Origin: Huiozyma naganishii CBS 8797
Taxonomy: Eukaryota; Ascomycota; Saccharomycetes; Saccharomycetales; Saccharomycetaceae
Assembly (NCBI RefSeq): GCF_000348985.1
Contig: NC_035928.1
Coordinates: 620,001-684,000 of the forward strand
DNA: 64,000 bases
Direction: 5' to 3'
The translations under genes were made by a program, and so were the position numbers. Below are positions 54,414 to 64,000 of this stretch, in pieces; within the stretch, counting starts at the first letter, position 1; each line of letters opens with the position of its first letter. The notes below the pieces were generated by a model. That model was not told where the DNA came from. It saw nothing but the letters and a program-made list of their open reading frames with translations, and searched no databases.

Positions 54414-54543
54414 CGTGGTGCTAGTGCAACCTTCGAGATCCATATACCACTCATACATAAACGCCCGCGGCCGCATTCGGAAGGAATTACCGTATTCGTA
54501 AAAGACCGTCCCAATGCGGAAATCACCCAAAAGAGACACACAA

Positions 54544-54550
54544 TGAGTCA
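54544..54550 (+). promoter_or_regulatory. Gcn4-type site upstream of CPA1
   Basis: TGAGTCA is a perfect match to the Gcn4 consensus TGASTCA. CPA1 is under general amino-acid control in S. cerevisiae. The site lies about 215 bp before the TATA box. Confidence 0.65.
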
Positions 54551-54760
54551 CCTTTTTCGGACAAATCCGGAAAAATTAACGTTGCTTTTTTCTTTAACCT
54601 TCCCAAAGCGGAAAACGGCCGCATTGCTTTTTTCCCGCCGAAATCTGCACAGAAACCCACGCACCGCGCGGCTCTCGGGCATCTGCGGGTGAAAATTTTC
54701 TCAGACAGTATATAATTTGCAGAGGATTGCGAGACGAAATTTGGCATTCCCTCGAGGCGG

Positions 54761-54767
54761 TATATAA
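54761..54767 (+). promoter_or_regulatory. TATA box of CPA1
   Basis: TATATAA at 54761-54767 lies 130 bp before the uORF start and is a good core promoter candidate. A second TATATAA is near 54709. Confidence 0.6.
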
Positions 54768-54891
54768 CTTGTGTTCTTGAGGGTGTGAGAAGGCATCCCT
54801 CCTCTGTATCTTACTGTTAGTGTCAGTCTCGTGTTTCTTCCTGCAAGAAGAGAAGAATTATATATCGTTTGTTTTAGCTTTTGACATTTTT

Positions 54892-54969
54892 ATGTTCAAG
54901 TTATCACAATCCCAATACACCTGCCAAGACTATATATCTGACCACGTCTGGAAAACAAGCTCGCATTAA
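54892..54969 (+). CDS. Arginine attenuator peptide uORF in the CPA1 leader
   Basis: A 25-codon ORF reads MFKLSQSQ, then YTCQDYISDHVWKTSSH and stop. The length and the core SQYTCQDYISDH match the fungal arginine attenuator peptide (YOR302W in S. cerevisiae). In the presence of arginine the nascent peptide stalls the ribosome at its own stop codon, blocks scanning to CPA1 and triggers mRNA decay. The Asp at position 13, needed for stalling, is present. The ORF ends 110 bases before the CPA1 ATG. Three substitutions relative to the S. cerevisiae peptide as I recall it are conservative or at variable sites. Confidence 0.95.
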   Translation: MFKLSQSQYTCQDYISDHVWKTSSH

Positions 54970-55079
54970 TACAACGCTCGTCGAATTAGAACTTTTTTTA
55001 ATCGATTACTCTCTATTTTTGAAAAAAACAACTGCAATAATAAAAAAACTACCACTACTACTACTACTACTACGAACTA

Positions 55080-56309
55080 ATGTCTTCTGTTAATCAATCT
55101 ACCAAAGCTACTTTTGCTATTGAAAATGGGCCTGTATTTAATGGTGTTTCGTTTGGGGCCAACAAGTCTGTCTCTGGTGAAGCCGTCTTCACAACCTCTT
55201 TGGTCGGCTACCCAGAGTCCATGACTGACCCTTCCTATCGTGGCCAGATATTGGTTTTCACCCAGCCGTTGATCGGCAACTACGGTGTCCCCTCCGGGGA
55301 GGCTCGTGACGAGTTCAACCTTTTGAAATATTTCGAATCCCCTCATATCCACGTCGTGGGGATCATTGTCGCCGAGTACGCCTACCAGTACAGTCACTGG
55401 ACCGCTGTCGAGTCTCTGGCTCAATGGTGTCAAAGAGAGGGTGTCGCGGCCGTTACGGGCGTCGACACAAGAGAGATTGTGCAATTCTTGAGGGAGGAAG
55501 GTTCCTCCCTGGGGAGAATCACCATCGGAAACGACAACCCAGTTAAGTACACTAACCCAATGGCGAACAATCTCGTGCAACAAGTCACGACAAAGCAACC
55601 GTTCCACGTCCCGGCGATCTGTGCGGACCCTGTTGCCAACATTGCTTTGATTGACTGCGGTGTCAAGGAAAACATCATCAGGTGTCTTGTTAGAAGAGGT
55701 GCAAACGTCACTGTGTTCCCCTACGATTACAAGATTCAAGATGTAGCCGATAAATTCGATGGCCTGTTCTTGTCGAATGGTCCAGGTAACCCTGAGATGT
55801 GCTCTGCGACCGTGGAGAACTTGAAAGTGTTGCTCGCTGACGAGAGGTTCGTCAACTTGCCCATCTTCGGGATCTGTCTCGGCCACCAACTGCTTGCCCT
55901 AGCGTCCGGCGCGACTACAAAGAAGATGAAGTACGGGAACAGAGCCCACAACATCCCCGCTATGGACTTGACCACTGGCCAGTGCCACATCACCTCTCAG
56001 AACCACGGGTACGCAGTAGACCCTGCGACTCTACCGGAGGACCAATGGCAGCCATACTTCGTCAACCTGAACGACGGGTCCAACGAGGGTATGATACACT
56101 TGACAAGACCTATATTTTCCACACAGTTCCACCCAGAGGCAAAGGGTGGTCCCTTGGATACCGATATCCTGTTCGACAAGTTCTTCCAGAATATCGAGGT
56201 CTCAAAGCAAGAAAAGAAGCAAGGCGAAGCCGCCATCAGCAAGCTGCCCCTCGAAAGACAGCTCAACATGAACGGCGGCATCATCGCCAAGGAGAGAGTC
56301 CTCGCTTAG
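55080..56309 (+). CDS. CPA1: Carbamoyl phosphate synthetase, arginine-specific small subunit
   Basis: Cpa1 supplies ammonia from glutamine to the large subunit Cpa2 for carbamoyl phosphate in arginine synthesis. The 409-residue protein has the N-terminal CPSase small-chain domain ([39 protein letters not shown]). A class I glutamine amidotransferase domain follows with the nucleophile in [17 protein letters not shown] (Cys about residue 266) and the His/Glu pair in [13 protein letters not shown]. The start is at an ATG right after an A-rich leader and CTACTA repeats. Expression is expected to be repressed by arginine through the uORF upstream. Confidence 0.98.
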   Translation: MSSVNQSTKATFAIENGPVFNGVSFGANKSVSGEAVFTTSLVGYPESMTDPSYRGQILVFTQPLIGNYGVPSGEARDEFNLLKYFESPHIHVVGIIVAEYAYQYSHWTAVESLAQWCQREGVAAVTGVDTREIVQFLREEGSSLGRITIGNDNPVKYTNPMANNLVQQVTTKQPFHVPAICADPVANIALIDCGVKENIIRCLVRRGANVTVFPYDYKIQDVADKFDGLFLSNGPGNPEMCSATVENLKVLLADERFVNLPIFGICLGHQLLALASGATTKKMKYGNRAHNIPAMDLTTGQCHITSQNHGYAVDPATLPEDQWQPYFVNLNDGSNEGMIHLTRPIFSTQFHPEAKGGPLDTDILFDKFFQNIEVSKQEKKQGEAAISKLPLERQLNMNGGIIAKERVLA

Positions 56310-56560
56310 CGTTCGTGCCTCTCCGCACTGTCTTCCTATTCAGAATCGCTATATACAGACACTTTACACCTTAGTTAACAGCGTATAATGTGTATATAAA
56401 TCTCGGAATATTATTTTTTCCTTCGAAAAAAGAAGAAAAAATATCAAATGTATTAATTATAGAGCAGCAGGAAGGTAGTTCACATCTTTGAGTAGGTAGC
56501 TTGTATGGGTTTGAAAGTGGACTTTTACTTATAATATATTAGGACAAATTCAAGCTCGCC

Positions 56561-59500
56561 ATGTCCAGCGAGAAGAAACAGCGTTACCTGCTGAATGTAG
56601 ACCCGAAAATTGCCAAGCAGAGGGATGACAAGAGCGACACGTTGAAGAGATTCAAACATCTGTTGTCCCTCACGGATCTATTCCTGCATTTCATATCTCT
56701 GAAATCCAAACATGACAAGTCGTTGCAGAAACTGCTGAAGAACTACCAGGAAGTTCATTCGACAACGGGATCAAATGGGAAGAAAGAGTACGTCTCCAGA
56801 CACCACAGAAAGTCAGAGAAGGAAGAGGATGCAGAGTTGATGGCTGAAGAGGAGGGGGGCGGAGAGGATGAGTATAACACAGAGGATTTTGTCACAGAAA
56901 GCCCCAAATTTGTTGAAGGTGGGACTCTTAGAGATTACCAGATCCAAGGTTTGAACTGGTTGATCTCTTTGCACGAAAATAAACTGTCTGGTATCCTGGC
57001 AGATGAAATGGGGCTCGGGAAGACTTTACAAACTATAGCGTTTCTAGGGTATTTGCGATACGTGAAAAATGTTGAGGGCCCCTTTCTCGTAGTAGTGCCC
57101 AAATCCACTTTGGATAATTGGAGGAGAGAGTTCAATAAATGGACCCCTGAAGTCACTGCTGTGGTTTTGCAAGGTGATAAGGAATCCAGAGGCGAGATTA
57201 TGAACGATGTGGTGATGGAGGCAAAATTCGACGTTCTGATCACTTCCTATGAAATGATTATAAGAGAGAAGAACATCCTGAAAAAATTCGCCTGGCAGTA
57301 CATTATCATAGATGAAGCTCATCGTATTAAAAATGAGCAAAGTGCTTTGTCCCAAATTATTCGTTTATTCTATTCCAAAAACAGACTGTTGATTACAGGC
57401 ACCCCTCTACAAAACAATCTGCACGAACTTTGGGCACTACTGAATTTCTTGCTTCCAGACGTGTTTGGGGACTCTGAAGTATTCGATGAATGGTTTGCAG
57501 AGAATAACACTGAGCAAGACCAAGAGGTGTTGGTGCAACAACTGCATGCTGTATTAAACCCATTCCTTCTAAGAAGAGTAAAGGCGGATGTTGAAAAATC
57601 TTTGCTACCGAAAATCGAAACCAATGTTTACGTCGGGATGACCGATATGCAGGTTCAATGGTACAAATCCTTACTGGAGAGAGACATTGACGCAGTCAAT
57701 GGTGCTGTGGGTAAAAGGGAAGGAAAAACGCGGCTCCTAAACATCGTTATGCAACTTAGAAAGTGTTGTAACCACCCTTACCTGTTTGAAGGGGCTGAAC
57801 CTGGCCCACCTTACACCACGGACGAGCATCTAATTTTCAATTCTGGTAAGATGATCATTTTGGACAAATTGCTGAAGAGGTTGAAGGAAAAGGGGTCGCG
57901 GGTCCTTATCTTTAGTCAAATGTCCAGATTGTTAGATATACTGGAAGATTACTGTTATTTTAGGGATCTCGAGTACTGCAGAATCGATGGGTCAACCGCA
58001 CACGAAGAACGTATCGAGGCAATAGACGATTACAATAAACCTGATTCTGACAAGTTCGTTTTCCTATTGACCACCCGTGCTGGTGGGCTTGGGATCAATC
58101 TGGTAACAGCGGATACAGTTATTCTATTCGACTCTGATTGGAACCCTCAAGCTGATTTGCAAGCCATGGATAGAGCACACAGAATAGGACAGAAGAAGCA
58201 GGTGCACGTTTATAGATTTGTCACCGAGAATGCAATTGAGGAAAAAGTTATTGAGAGAGCAGCGCAGAAATTAAGGTTAGATCAGTTGGTTATTCAACAA
58301 GGGTCTGGCAAGAAGAGTGCCAATTTAGGTAACAGCAAGGATGATTTGATCGAAATGATCCAATTTGGTGCCAAGAACGTTTTTGAAAAGGACTCGAAGA
58401 AAATGACAGTAGATGCAGATATTGATGATATCCTGAAGAAAGGTGAGCAAAAAACACAAGAATTGAATGCCAAATACCAGGCACTAGGTTTGGATGACTT
58501 GCAGAAATTTAACGAAGTGGAAAACCAATCTGCTTATGAGTGGAACGGAAAGAATTTCCAGAAGAAACCCGTTGACAAAGTTGTCAACTGGATAAATCCG
58601 TCCAGGAGGGAGAGGAGAAGAGAACAACAGACTTACTCGGTCGATGACTACTATAAAGAGATAATTGGTGGCGGTAGCTCCAAGAGTTCAAAAATGGCGT
58701 CAAACCCAAAGATACCGAAGGCTCCCAAAATTGTTCACGGTCAAGACTTCCAGTTCTATCCAAAGGCGCTTGATGACCTTCAAACGAAAGAACAACTATA
58801 TTTCAAAAAGAAGGTCAATTACAAAGTGACCTCTTACGATATAACGGGTGCGAGCGATGCGGATAGCGATGACGAGAATGAAACATCAAAGAGCAAACAG
58901 TCAATTGACGGTAAAGATATAGAGGAACGTGTGAAGGAGGAACAAGCCAGGATTGATTCAGCTCCAAAATTTACGGAAGAAGATGAGAGTGAGAAACAAA
59001 GACTAATATCCTTGGCATTCACGCATTGGAACAAGCGAGATTTTTTAGCATTTATAAATGCTTGTGCCAGGTACGGTAGACAGAACATGGAGAGTATCAG
59101 CCATGCAATTGAATCCAAAACCCCTGAAGAGGTTCGCGCCTATGCATCGGTATTTTGGCTAAGGTTCAACGAAATAAGTGGTTATGAGAAGCATTTAACA
59201 ACCATTGAAAACGGGGAGAAAAAAAATAGGAAATTGAAGATCCAGGAGGCAGTGCTACGTAAAAAATTGGAGCAGTATGAATACCCGCTCCATGAAATGA
59301 TGATACAGTATCCACCCAATAATGCCAGGAGGACATACAACTCTTTGGAAGATAAATTTATGCTGATGACCGTAAGCAGATTTGGACTAACGGATGACAG
59401 ACTATATGAAAAGTTGAAACAGGAAATCTTGTTGAGTGACTTGTTTACATTTGATTGGTTTATCAGATCAAGAACCATTCATGAATTGTCTAAGAGGGTA

Positions 59501-59704
59501 AATACACTGCTGACTTTGATCGTGAGAGAGTCTGAATCCCCTGAGGGATTGAAGAAAAAGAGACAAAGAAACCCAACCAAGGAAAGCTCAGCCACACCGA
59601 TGCTAAACAGTATAGCCAGCTCAGCGACTCCAACTTTAAGAAGCGAGCCCACTATTGAGCAGCGCCCAAACAGCGAGCCAGAGCTGAAGAAGGCCAAAGC
59701 TTGA
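56561..59704 (+). CDS. ISW2: ISWI-family chromatin remodelling ATPase Isw2
   Basis: Isw2 slides nucleosomes, mainly to repress transcription near gene ends, together with Itc1. The 1047-residue protein has a short N-terminal region (AutoN-like, [15 protein letters not shown]), the Snf2 helicase with the P-loop [11 protein letters not shown] (about residue 150) and DEAH box (about 250), and the second lobe with the [20 protein letters not shown] block. The C-terminal HAND, SANT and SLIDE domains follow, the SANT at [20 protein letters not shown] and the SLIDE around [20 protein letters not shown]. The YOR304W position favours Isw2 over Isw1. Confidence 0.95.
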   Translation: MSSEKKQRYLLNVDPKIAKQRDDKSDTLKRFKHLLSLTDLFLHFISLKSKHDKSLQKLLKNYQEVHSTTGSNGKKEYVSRHHRKSEKEEDAELMAEEEGGGEDEYNTEDFVTESPKFVEGGTLRDYQIQGLNWLISLHENKLSGILADEMGLGKTLQTIAFLGYLRYVKNVEGPFLVVVPKSTLDNWRREFNKWTPEVTAVVLQGDKESRGEIMNDVVMEAKFDVLITSYEMIIREKNILKKFAWQYIIIDEAHRIKNEQSALSQIIRLFYSKNRLLITGTPLQNNLHELWALLNFLLPDVFGDSEVFDEWFAENNTEQDQEVLVQQLHAVLNPFLLRRVKADVEKSLLPKIETNVYVGMTDMQVQWYKSLLERDIDAVNGAVGKREGKTRLLNIVMQLRKCCNHPYLFEGAEPGPPYTTDEHLIFNSGKMIILDKLLKRLKEKGSRVLIFSQMSRLLDILEDYCYFRDLEYCRIDGSTAHEERIEAIDDYNKPDSDKFVFLLTTRAGGLGINLVTADTVILFDSDWNPQADLQAMDRAHRIGQKKQVHVYRFVTENAIEEKVIERAAQKLRLDQLVIQQGSGKKSANLGNSKDDLIEMIQFGAKNVFEKDSKKMTVDADIDDILKKGEQKTQELNAKYQALGLDDLQKFNEVENQSAYEWNGKNFQKKPVDKVVNWINPSRRERRREQQTYSVDDYYKEIIGGGSSKSSKMASNPKIPKAPKIVHGQDFQFYPKALDDLQTKEQLYFKKKVNYKVTSYDITGASDADSDDENETSKSKQSIDGKDIEERVKEEQARIDSAPKFTEEDESEKQRLISLAFTHWNKRDFLAFINACARYGRQNMESISHAIESKTPEEVRAYASVFWLRFNEISGYEKHLTTIENGEKKNRKLKIQEAVLRKKLEQYEYPLHEMMIQYPPNNARRTYNSLEDKFMLMTVSRFGLTDDRLYEKLKQEILLSDLFTFDWFIRSRTIHELSKRVNTLLTLIVRESESPEGLKKKRQRNPTKESSATPMLNSIASSATPTLRSEPTIEQRPNSEPELKKAKA

Positions 59705-59892
59705 CTATCTCGAAAGCTGTGATTCGTATCTAAGACCACATTAACGCCATAAAATCCACCATATAAGTATATAAAAGACTTCCCCTCCTCCTAAACTAGC
59801 TATCATGCGATTTATTTCGTTAGGATACATATATGCTACTAATATTATTATTATTTTGTTGGATTGTGTAATGCTAAAGTTTGGAGAGCCAT

Positions 59893-60126
59893 TTAACTTT
59901 TGAACTGTTCTAATTGGGTCTCGATCTGTGTGATGCTGCCCAGAAAGTCCTTCTCATTCTGAGACATCTTCTCTTCGATTCCCTTCAACGCCTGTTCAAT
60001 CTCACTTGTCAGCTCAAAGATAGTGACCGTTTTGTTTGCCGGTTTCCCTTCTTGTGCTTTGTCCAAGGGTACATCCTTCAACGATGCTGCCTTCGAAGAG
60101 TCTTCAGAATGAGTGTCAGCTGCCAT
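59893..60126 (-). CDS. BIL1: Small Bud6-interacting protein Bil1
   Basis: The 77-residue protein matches S. cerevisiae YOR304C-A (BIL1), which binds Bud6 and supports the formin Bnr1. It is mostly one coiled-coil helix: the part KTVTIFELTSEIEQALKGIE then MSQNEKDFLGSITQIETQLE has heptad-like spacing. The N-terminus is disordered. Identification rests on length, the coiled coil and its place between ISW2 and RRG7 on the opposite strand. Confidence 0.85.
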   Translation of the reverse strand: MAADTHSEDSSKAASLKDVPLDKAQEGKPANKTVTIFELTSEIEQALKGIEEKMSQNEKDFLGSITQIETQLEQFKS

Positions 60127-60278
60127 CCGTTGCTGTTTGGTGAGCTACCTTTCCACGCTTCAAGGTGTAACACATGGGACCTTTCTTTTCGCACTAAAAA
60201 ATTAATTACAAGTAAACAATTGAAAAGCCTGTAGCAGATCAAAGTTGTAGATGTAGCAGTTTGTGAAGGGTGGATGTA

Positions 60279-60989
60279 ATGAAGTTTATTTGGTGCGTTA
60301 AACGGCACATTCACAATGATACCATTCGCTCGTTTATTGAGTTGAATAAGCTGATTGCTCACTCGACTCTTTTCCAAGGAAACCTGTACGAACATGTTGT
60401 TATGAGGGAAGTTCAAAACAAACTGCTCATCGACAATATCGAAAAAATAGGAGGCGCACATGATGGCGGTGTTGATTTACAGGGTTTGTGGTCAGTACAC
60501 GAGATATATTCAAGAGTCAACAAGGTAATACCGCTTAGTGACCGTAAAACCCCAAGGAAAGAGAAGCTCCATGGAACTTCCATCACACCCCTGGCTCTGA
60601 AATTGGCAGAGAAGGGCAGCGAATCCAAACCGTTGAACGTTCTCATACAATGTAAGGCGTTCAGCACCTCTAAAGTTGCATTGAAAGAGCTGCGTGAACT
60701 GGTCGGTACTTTTTTCTCTAAAGTTTCCAGTAAGAATCGCCGCTCCAGTGTGATCATGATGTGTTCGACGCAGTTGCTGACGAAGCACGCAATAGACCTG
60801 ATTAACGGGCTGCCCATTCCGTTGATGTATTTGAGGATAGAACAACTCAAACAAATGGAGAATGGACAATACGACGTAGATAACTCTGGTAAACTGGTAA
60901 GCTACTACGAAAACGTATATGCTCGCAAACTTCTCCAAAACTGTGGTATAGATGAGTGGTTGAAGTTGGAAATGTATCATGATAAGTAG
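60279..60989 (+). CDS. RRG7: Mitochondrial genome maintenance protein Rrg7
   Basis: Rrg7 is a mitochondrial protein required for respiratory growth. The 236-residue product has a restriction-endonuclease-like core: STLFQGNLYEHVVMREVQNK, KIGGAHDGGVDLQGLW and VLIQCKAFSTSKVALKELRE. The GGAHDGGVDL and QCKAF blocks resemble the PD-(D/E)XK nuclease motif, so a nuclease fold is inferred. The N-terminus MKFIWCVKRHIHN is basic and may act as a targeting signal. The start is the ATG at 60279; an upstream GTG three codons earlier is not needed. The position matches YOR305W. Confidence 0.9.
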   Translation: MKFIWCVKRHIHNDTIRSFIELNKLIAHSTLFQGNLYEHVVMREVQNKLLIDNIEKIGGAHDGGVDLQGLWSVHEIYSRVNKVIPLSDRKTPRKEKLHGTSITPLALKLAEKGSESKPLNVLIQCKAFSTSKVALKELRELVGTFFSKVSSKNRRSSVIMMCSTQLLTKHAIDLINGLPIPLMYLRIEQLKQMENGQYDVDNSGKLVSYYENVYARKLLQNCGIDEWLKLEMYHDK

Positions 60990-61070
60990 TTTTTCTCCCA
61001 GGAATATTGAAATGGTGGTCTATTAAAAATTAAGAAGTTTTGTATGTATCTACAGAGAATTCTAATGCGC

Positions 61071-62642
61071 TTAGAATTTCTTCCATCTCCAACCAACGGC
61101 GAAAAACCTCGAGACCACAAAGCATGCAGCACTGAACAGGACGGTAACACCACAAAAGATTTTGTAGTGTTGGTAGTTTGCCTGCGATTTGTCTCCAATA
61201 ATAGCCCCAGTGATGGGGACCCCGACCAGTGTGGCGAACGCAACACAAAAGTACATCGTGGAGTACCGACGACCGAATTCTTCTGTCTTTGAGATTTGCC
61301 CACAGCATACAGGTAATAGTGAAAATGTACTCCCCGAGAAAAACCCATACAGGGCGCTGATAACGTACATGTTGGTGAGGTTTGTACCAAATGGCAGCCA
61401 CGCAATAAACATTACCAAGCCTAGTAGCGTCAGAGTAGCAATAGCCACGTTGAACCGTCCAAAATAATCGCTTAGTACTCCTGGCACCCATCTCCCCGGG
61501 ATACCAGTCAAATTGATGACCATGATTAGCATGTACGAATCTGACTGAGATACCCCTCTGCTAATAGAATATGCACTGTAGTACGTGATCACAGAGCATA
61601 GAGACAATTCAGCGACACACGTTCCGATGACACAAGTCAGGTACTTCATATCCTTGAATGCCTTAGCGTCGAAACTTTCCAACAGATAAACCCTGAGGAC
61701 GTAGCGGAGCTTGGACTCCTTCCTCTTGGGTTCATCGTCAATGCGTGAGATTCTCTCCCTGGCCAAAAATATAGCAATGGTCAGTAATGCAAGGTTGACG
61801 AAGGCCAGTGTTCTGATACCCCAAACGAACCCGTAGTTAGGATCAGTCTCTGACTCCATACTGAAAAACTTCCTGAGCATTAGGGGGAAAAGACCACCTC
61901 CCACACTCCCACCGACAGTAGCCAGTGCACTAGCAGTACCACGCTTTTTCTTGAAATAATGTGCGGGACAACTCACCAGAGGACTTAGAACAATACCGTT
62001 TCCAAACCCGCAAAGCACGGAAAAGGATAGGATAAAATGCCAAAGCTTGGTAGAGCTCGCCATACCAAACAACCCGCCGACGTGCAGGACTGTCCCGACT
62101 ATCAGTGGATTTCTAATACCATTCCGGTCGAAGTAGGTGCCGCTAAAGATACAAGATGCGAAGCAGATGAACAACAACAGAGAAAATATCCACCCAATTG
62201 ATGATGAAGATTGGTCCTTCAATTGGTGAGATTGTAAGTAATTTTCCATGACACCGGTAGCGTTTAGCAGACCAAAGCATGCAATAAGCCCGCAGAAACA
62301 GGCAAACGTGACAATCCACGCTCTCACACCACCCTCAGGGAATTGCTCCTCATCCTCGTCTAATTCAGTCTCCGAGTCAGTTGACTCACTGTTATAGCGC
62401 TCATGAGTCTTGTCCCTGAAAACAGTAATTTTATCTTTATTGTGATAGTGACCATGCCAACTGCTCTCGAAATCTGTCATAGACGTCACGGATCCATGTA
62501 AAGAACACGCGGTATGTAAAGGTTCCAATATTGGCACCTGTGAATCCCCAGGAACTAGCGTTGTCTTTGGTGATAAATAATCAGATGAAGCAACTTTGCT
62601 GTCACCGTCAGGTCTTCCCTGATCCCCGTTCCCAGTTGACAT
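61071..62642 (-). CDS. MCH5: Plasma-membrane riboflavin transporter Mch5
   Basis: Mch5 is a monocarboxylate-porter homolog that takes up riboflavin in S. cerevisiae. The 523-residue protein has a long acidic N-terminus (YNSESTDSETELDEDEEQFP) and then the family entry FPEGGVRAWIVTFACFCGL. Twelve membrane spans follow. SLLLFICFASCIFSGTYFDR and the loop AHYFKKKRGTASALATVGGS are typical of the MCT/MCH class. The C-terminus is short and basic. Position YOR306C supports Mch5 among the MCH paralogs. A Put3-type site lies in the promoter. Confidence 0.92.
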   Translation of the reverse strand: MSTGNGDQGRPDGDSKVASSDYLSPKTTLVPGDSQVPILEPLHTACSLHGSVTSMTDFESSWHGHYHNKDKITVFRDKTHERYNSESTDSETELDEDEEQFPEGGVRAWIVTFACFCGLIACFGLLNATGVMENYLQSHQLKDQSSSSIGWIFSLLLFICFASCIFSGTYFDRNGIRNPLIVGTVLHVGGLFGMASSTKLWHFILSFSVLCGFGNGIVLSPLVSCPAHYFKKKRGTASALATVGGSVGGGLFPLMLRKFFSMESETDPNYGFVWGIRTLAFVNLALLTIAIFLARERISRIDDEPKRKESKLRYVLRVYLLESFDAKAFKDMKYLTCVIGTCVAELSLCSVITYYSAYSISRGVSQSDSYMLIMVINLTGIPGRWVPGVLSDYFGRFNVAIATLTLLGLVMFIAWLPFGTNLTNMYVISALYGFFSGSTFSLLPVCCGQISKTEEFGRRYSTMYFCVAFATLVGVPITGAIIGDKSQANYQHYKIFCGVTVLFSAACFVVSRFFAVGWRWKKF

Positions 62643-63604
62643 ACTTATGTGCGATGAGGTTTTAATATGCTGTTAGGGAAAGCATGCATTACTACTACAT
62701 TTACAATACCACATCCATCCTCTTATATATCTTAGAATCGAAACCATGCTGACTCTTCAAAGCGTCTGATAGATACCGCTAACGGCTCGCCGGAAAAACT
62801 TTTTTTTCATCGGAATCTTCTGTGCCTGCCAGATTTTAGTGGGGCACAAAAAAAGAAATGTTTGCATTTCTTTTTCTTTCCTTTTTGGGACAGTGACACA
62901 TTTTACACGCTGTAACCCAAGACGCCGGAACTCGCCTTCCGTACCGCCTGTATCCAATTGGAAACTGAGTGCCTCGGAGGCGGGACAGGAGTCGGTACCC
63001 ACAGACATCTTCTGATCGAACGCACTCCTTCTTTTCTTTTTTCCCATATATTTTGGTAGAACTAATACGGGAATGGAGACGTCGTTTTACTCAGCGTATA
63101 GCTTCGTCGTTGCCAACTCGAGATATTGAACGTCCTGTAAATGCTCGGGTAGTATGTTCCGGTGTGCCCCCCCTCTTAATAAAACGGAAATAATCACCCC
63201 TTCATCTTTAACAGTTGTCTTGCAAATCTAGATCTCTCTCGGTATGTATTTTTGGAAAACACTCCACTATGGAAAAGTGACTTGACGAATCACACTGTTT
63301 TGTTTTTCAAGCCTTTCGGAGTTGTACAAGAACATCTAGTAAATGAGCATTGCTATAAAGTTCAACAAACTCCCTCAAGAGATTTTGGGGGGTTTAATGA
63401 CTCATAACAACTCGTTTAGTGGGTTCGGGGGATAGAAAACGGTAGAATAGGGATAAACTGATTCACATATCCACCTCATAATTATCTTTGATACTACCCA
63501 AGCGCAACCACCTTTTTTTTAATACCACACGTGGCTAGCTACTTTGAATTTTAATCAAAAGCGTAGAATAGGTTACCAATTTGAACTTGTCCTTTTTGGC
63601 ACTG
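62643..63604. other. Long intergenic region MCH5 / SLY41
   Basis: This 962-bp gap holds the MCH5 promoter and the SLY41 3' end. It contains a CGG-N10-CCG site, T-rich and A-rich tracts, and a 30-codon ATG frame at 63343-63435 (MSIAIKFNKLPQEILGGLMT at its start), unproven. A GTATGT at 63241 lacks a usable branch site, so no intron is called. Confidence 0.5.
62926..62941. promoter_or_regulatory. Put3-type site CGG-N10-CCG upstream of MCH5
   Basis: CGGAACTCGCCTTCCG has exactly 10 bases between the inverted CGG half sites, the spacing of the proline-dependent activator Put3. Put3 is known to control MCH5 in S. cerevisiae. The site is about 285 bp before the ATG. Confidence 0.7.
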
Positions 63605-64000
63605 CTATTTCCGAGACTTCCCCCATTTGTCATAGCCGTATAAACCTGTTAGTGTCATCAGAAGACCAAGGAACTGTAAACAATTCACCTTAGATTCCCA
63701 TACTACAGCGACAACTATTGTGACTATCCTCTTGATAATATTAGCCACTGAATAATTCAACGATGATAGCGTACCGATCAATTGGAATGCCAGCATCGCC
63801 TGCACAAAATGCATCACACTGTGGAATAGAATGAGACCTATAACCCTCCAGGTTAAATCGTTAATTACTTTCGTTCCGTGATATAGTTCGTTGGTTAAGA
63901 ATGGGAATAAAGTGAGTAAAAACCCAATGCAGGAGCAATAAAAGAGAATTGTGATTTTGTCAAGTTGAACAGGAGAAAATATCCGTCCCCCCACTGTTTG
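63605..64000 (-). CDS. SLY41: Triose-phosphate-translocator-like protein Sly41 (C-terminal part; 5' end beyond the right edge)
   Basis: Sly41 is an ER membrane protein of the triose-phosphate/nucleotide-sugar transporter family and a multicopy suppressor of ypt1 loss in ER-to-Golgi traffic. About 131 codons are visible and the frame is still open at the edge. The final TPT domain motifs are clear: TLSSLNYSVANIIKRIVTIV and FLGLLMTLTGLYGYDKWGK. Three or four membrane spans can be seen. The order after MCH5 matches YOR307C. Confidence 0.9.
   Translation of the reverse strand, partial: QTVGGRIFSPVQLDKITILFYCSCIGFLLTLFPFLTNELYHGTKVINDLTWRVIGLILFHSVMHFVQAMLAFQLIGTLSSLNYSVANIIKRIVTIVVAVVWESKVNCLQFLGLLMTLTGLYGYDKWGKSRK

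Larger units (their letters stand above)
54414..55079. other. CPA1 promoter and leader region
   Basis: This 666-bp gap holds a Gcn4-type site, TATA boxes and the attenuator uORF (listed separately), plus an (ACTACT)n-type tract at 55052-55072 close to the CPA1 start. Nothing else recognisable. Confidence 0.7.

Noticed and set aside
63241..63345. Intron starting with GTATGT
   Set aside because: There is no TACTAAC-like branch site before the following AG, and no exon partner on either side.

Overview
The window is nuclear DNA of a budding yeast of the Saccharomycetaceae. Nearly every gene has a recognisable S. cerevisiae counterpart, and most lie in the order of the S. cerevisiae chromosome XV block YOR270C to YOR307C. 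Genes from the sister block of the ancient whole-genome duplication are interleaved: SCJ1 (YMR214W), GUA1 (YMR217W), UBP8 (YMR223W) and RNH1 (YMR234W). Several genes expected in a pre-duplication order are absent from their slots (MOD5, GAS3, SKY1, HUA2, SNF2, RRS1, MBF1). A mosaic with reciprocal losses points to a post-duplication lineage outside Saccharomyces. A Kazachstania-like species with fairly high GC is my best guess, but the sequence alone does not prove the species. Gene names rest on protein resemblance plus this synteny, both from memory.

Layout: 1-7.3 kb holds VPH1 (cut by the left edge), FSF1, YTM1 and TPO4. 7.4-13.9 kb is an accessory island in the place of MOD5. It contains a wrecked Ty1/copia element (Gag, zinc knuckle, integrase), LTR pieces, one intact solo LTR with a 5-bp target duplication, and two unrecognised ORFs. 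13.9-44.2 kb is dense with genes: RIM20, CAF20, SCJ1, two divergent H/ACA snoRNA genes (snR31 and snR5), GUA1, HEM4, RFM1, FSH3, UBP8, PLP2, YOR283W, RDL1, RDL2, RRP36, MPD1, YOR289W, YPK9, YOR292C, intron-containing RPS10, UAF30 and YOR296W. 44.2-46.6 kb is a nested, partly inverted cluster of solo LTRs. 46.6-64 kb holds RNH1, TIM18, MUM3, BUD7, RAX1, CPA1 with its arginine attenuator uORF, ISW2, BIL1, RRG7, MCH5 and the 3' end of SLY41 (cut by the right edge).

Functional threads: ribosome synthesis (YTM1, RRP36, RPS10, UAF30, snR5, snR31), with PAC/RRPE-type promoter motifs at YTM1, RRP36 and GUA1. ER folding and quality control (SCJ1 ending RDEL, MPD1 ending HDEL). Vacuole and transport (VPH1, YPK9, TPO4, MCH5). 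Mitochondria (FSF1, TIM18, RDL2, RRG7). Arginine biosynthesis control (a Gcn4-type site and an attenuator uORF at CPA1). A CGG-N10-CCG Put3-type site lies upstream of MCH5.

CDS starts were placed at the first plausible ATG; longer open frames that begin at TTG or GTG were not used.
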